The position numbers and the translations under genes were made by a program. The notes beneath the pieces are model-generated. The model saw only the letters and a list, made by a program, of their open reading frames with translations, was not told the origin of the DNA and ran no database searches. A stretch of 64,000 bases of DNA from Kolteria novifilia (GTDB lineage Bacteria; Planctomycetota; Planctomycetia; Kolteriales; Kolteriaceae): NCBI GenBank assembly GCA_007748055.1, contig CP036279.1, positions 7,440,001 to 7,504,000 of the forward strand. The letters run 5' to 3'. Positions 63,299 through 64,000 of this stretch are shown piece by piece (position 1 is the first letter of the stretch; each line of letters starts with the position of its first letter).

Positions 63299-64000
63299 AT
63301 GAGACTACCAATTGTCGCCGCGATCATCGTTGGGCTCCTTGTACCCAGCTATCCCGTTGAAGCCGCCAACCAAACCGTGGTCAACGAATCGGTCCAACGA
63401 GCCGTCAACTGGCTCTGGGAAGAGCAGACCGAGGATGGCTACTGGAAGTACGGCCCGCCCGAGGAGATCGAGGAAGACGACGACAAAAAGGATGACAACG
63501 ACCGGCGCAGCCGGTTTCGTCTCGGCGGCGGCGACGGCGATGAGGACGACGGCCCCAAGTTCAAGGACGGCAAGCAGTGGCTCGGCATGACCGCCCTGGC
63601 GGTGATGGCGCTCTACGAAGCGGGGGTCAGCCCGCGCGACCCGCGGATGCGCAAGGCCCTCAAGTACATTCGCGAGAAAGCCAAGGGGAACGAGGATACC
63701 TACGGCAACGCCATCGCCCTGAGCGCCCTGGCGCGCATCGGGCGGCGCGAGGATCGGGCGCTGATCCGGTCGCTCGCGACGAAACTGGTCGCGGCCCAAA
63801 CGATGGCCGGCGGCTGGGAAGGGACCGCCAAGCGGATCTCCGCCGAGCAACAACGCAACGCCTCGCTCCGCCAACCCCAGAAGATCACCCTGGGGCCGAC
63901 GTGGCTCGCGCAGTTCGTCGTCATGGCGCTCTGGCAAGCGCGCTCGGCGGGCGCCGACATGGAGAAATCGTTCCGCCGCGTTCGGCAACGGCTCGCGTTC
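63299..64000 (+). CDS. Secreted prenyltransferase/squalene-cyclase-fold protein, 3' end cut by the window
   Basis: The frame is open from ATG 63299 to the last base, giving 234 residues with no stop. A signal peptide (MRLPIVAAIIVGLLVPSYPVEA) is followed by NESVQRAVNWLWEEQTEDGYWKYG, a prenyltransferase/squalene-oxidase-type repeat. Residues about 55-85 form an Asp/Glu-rich low-complexity stretch with RRSRFRLGGG in it. Further QW-like repeats follow (LGMTALAVMALYEAGV, NAIALSALARIG, MAGGWEGT, TWLAQFVVMALWQA). Such exported proteins are common in planctomycetes; no catalytic role is established. Confidence 0.85.
   Translation, partial: MRLPIVAAIIVGLLVPSYPVEAANQTVVNESVQRAVNWLWEEQTEDGYWKYGPPEEIEEDDDKKDDNDRRSRFRLGGGDGDEDDGPKFKDGKQWLGMTALAVMALYEAGVSPRDPRMRKALKYIREKAKGNEDTYGNAIALSALARIGRREDRALIRSLATKLVAAQTMAGGWEGTAKRISAEQQRNASLRQPQKITLGPTWLAQFVVMALWQARSAGADMEKSFRRVRQRLAF

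Overview
This 64-kb window is GC-rich and almost certainly comes from a Planctomycetota chromosome. The diagnostic content is four DUF1559 proteins with prepilin-type N-termini in 7 kb, transthyretin-like small lipoproteins, two secreted (Tat-signal) Gfo/Idh/MocA oxidoreductases, a secreted sulfatase and SGNH hydrolase, a YdjY-type secreted protein, a Lpg1974-type outer-membrane barrel, and the formaldehyde-activating enzyme / methylene-H4MPT dehydrogenase pair (fae, mtdB) typical of planctomycete C1 metabolism. No rRNA, tRNA, CRISPR array, prophage or replication origin was recognised. Both window ends cut genes: a MOSC protein on the left and a secreted prenyltransferase-fold protein on the right.

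Layout. 1-10 kb: MOSC protein and sirtuin, then DUF1559/lipoprotein genes on both strands around a voltage-gated-type potassium channel and a Gfo/Idh/MocA oxidoreductase. 10-18.5 kb: a leftward block of SulP transporter, hypothetical, miaA, comF and hemC with overlapping or abutting junctions, preceded by a two-gene envelope-protein block. 18.6-26.4 kb: glycerate kinase, a TPR membrane protein, rnc with a long leader hairpin, a radical SAM protein, a YkgJ-type cysteine-cluster protein and a YdjY protein. 26.5-29.1 kb: a FliK-like plus FlhB-C-terminal-like pair with no other flagellar gene nearby. 30-41 kb: SGNH hydrolase, bcp, a second Gfo/Idh/MocA protein, dnaE, an NtrC-type response regulator and a sulfatase. 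41-49.5 kb: a B12-binding/radical SAM protein, a membrane protein, bioA, an HDOD protein and a polytopic membrane protein. 49.7-51.1 kb: a complete IS481-type insertion sequence with ends and a 5-bp target duplication. 51-64 kb: mdh, PilZ protein, glycosyltransferase, small-multidrug-export-type protein, thioesterase, mtdB, fae, a large alpha/beta-hydrolase lipoprotein, an HTH-REC regulator, a PAP2 phosphatase and the truncated prenyltransferase-fold protein.

The least ordinary feature is the repeat content between genes. At least seven repeat families fill the spacers and several are placed exactly at stop codons. One 75-bp family begins at the first base after the stop codon of two unrelated genes. 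Another begins within 0-2 bases of the stop of two more. Two tandem arrays (147 bp x 3 and 33 bp x 6) contain the last codons and stop of the flhB-like gene and fae. Two loci carry the same 33-bp minisatellite, and a 30-bp tandem array lies at 43.4 kb. The IS element sits in the middle of a member of another hairpin family.

Functionally the window is mostly housekeeping (DnaE, RNase III, MiaA, HemC, Mdh, BioA, Bcp) mixed with planctomycete envelope and polysaccharide-degradation genes. The most biologically suggestive gene set is the stand-alone FliK/FlhB-C pair. All assignments are from reading the sequence and remembered family motifs; no database search was run.
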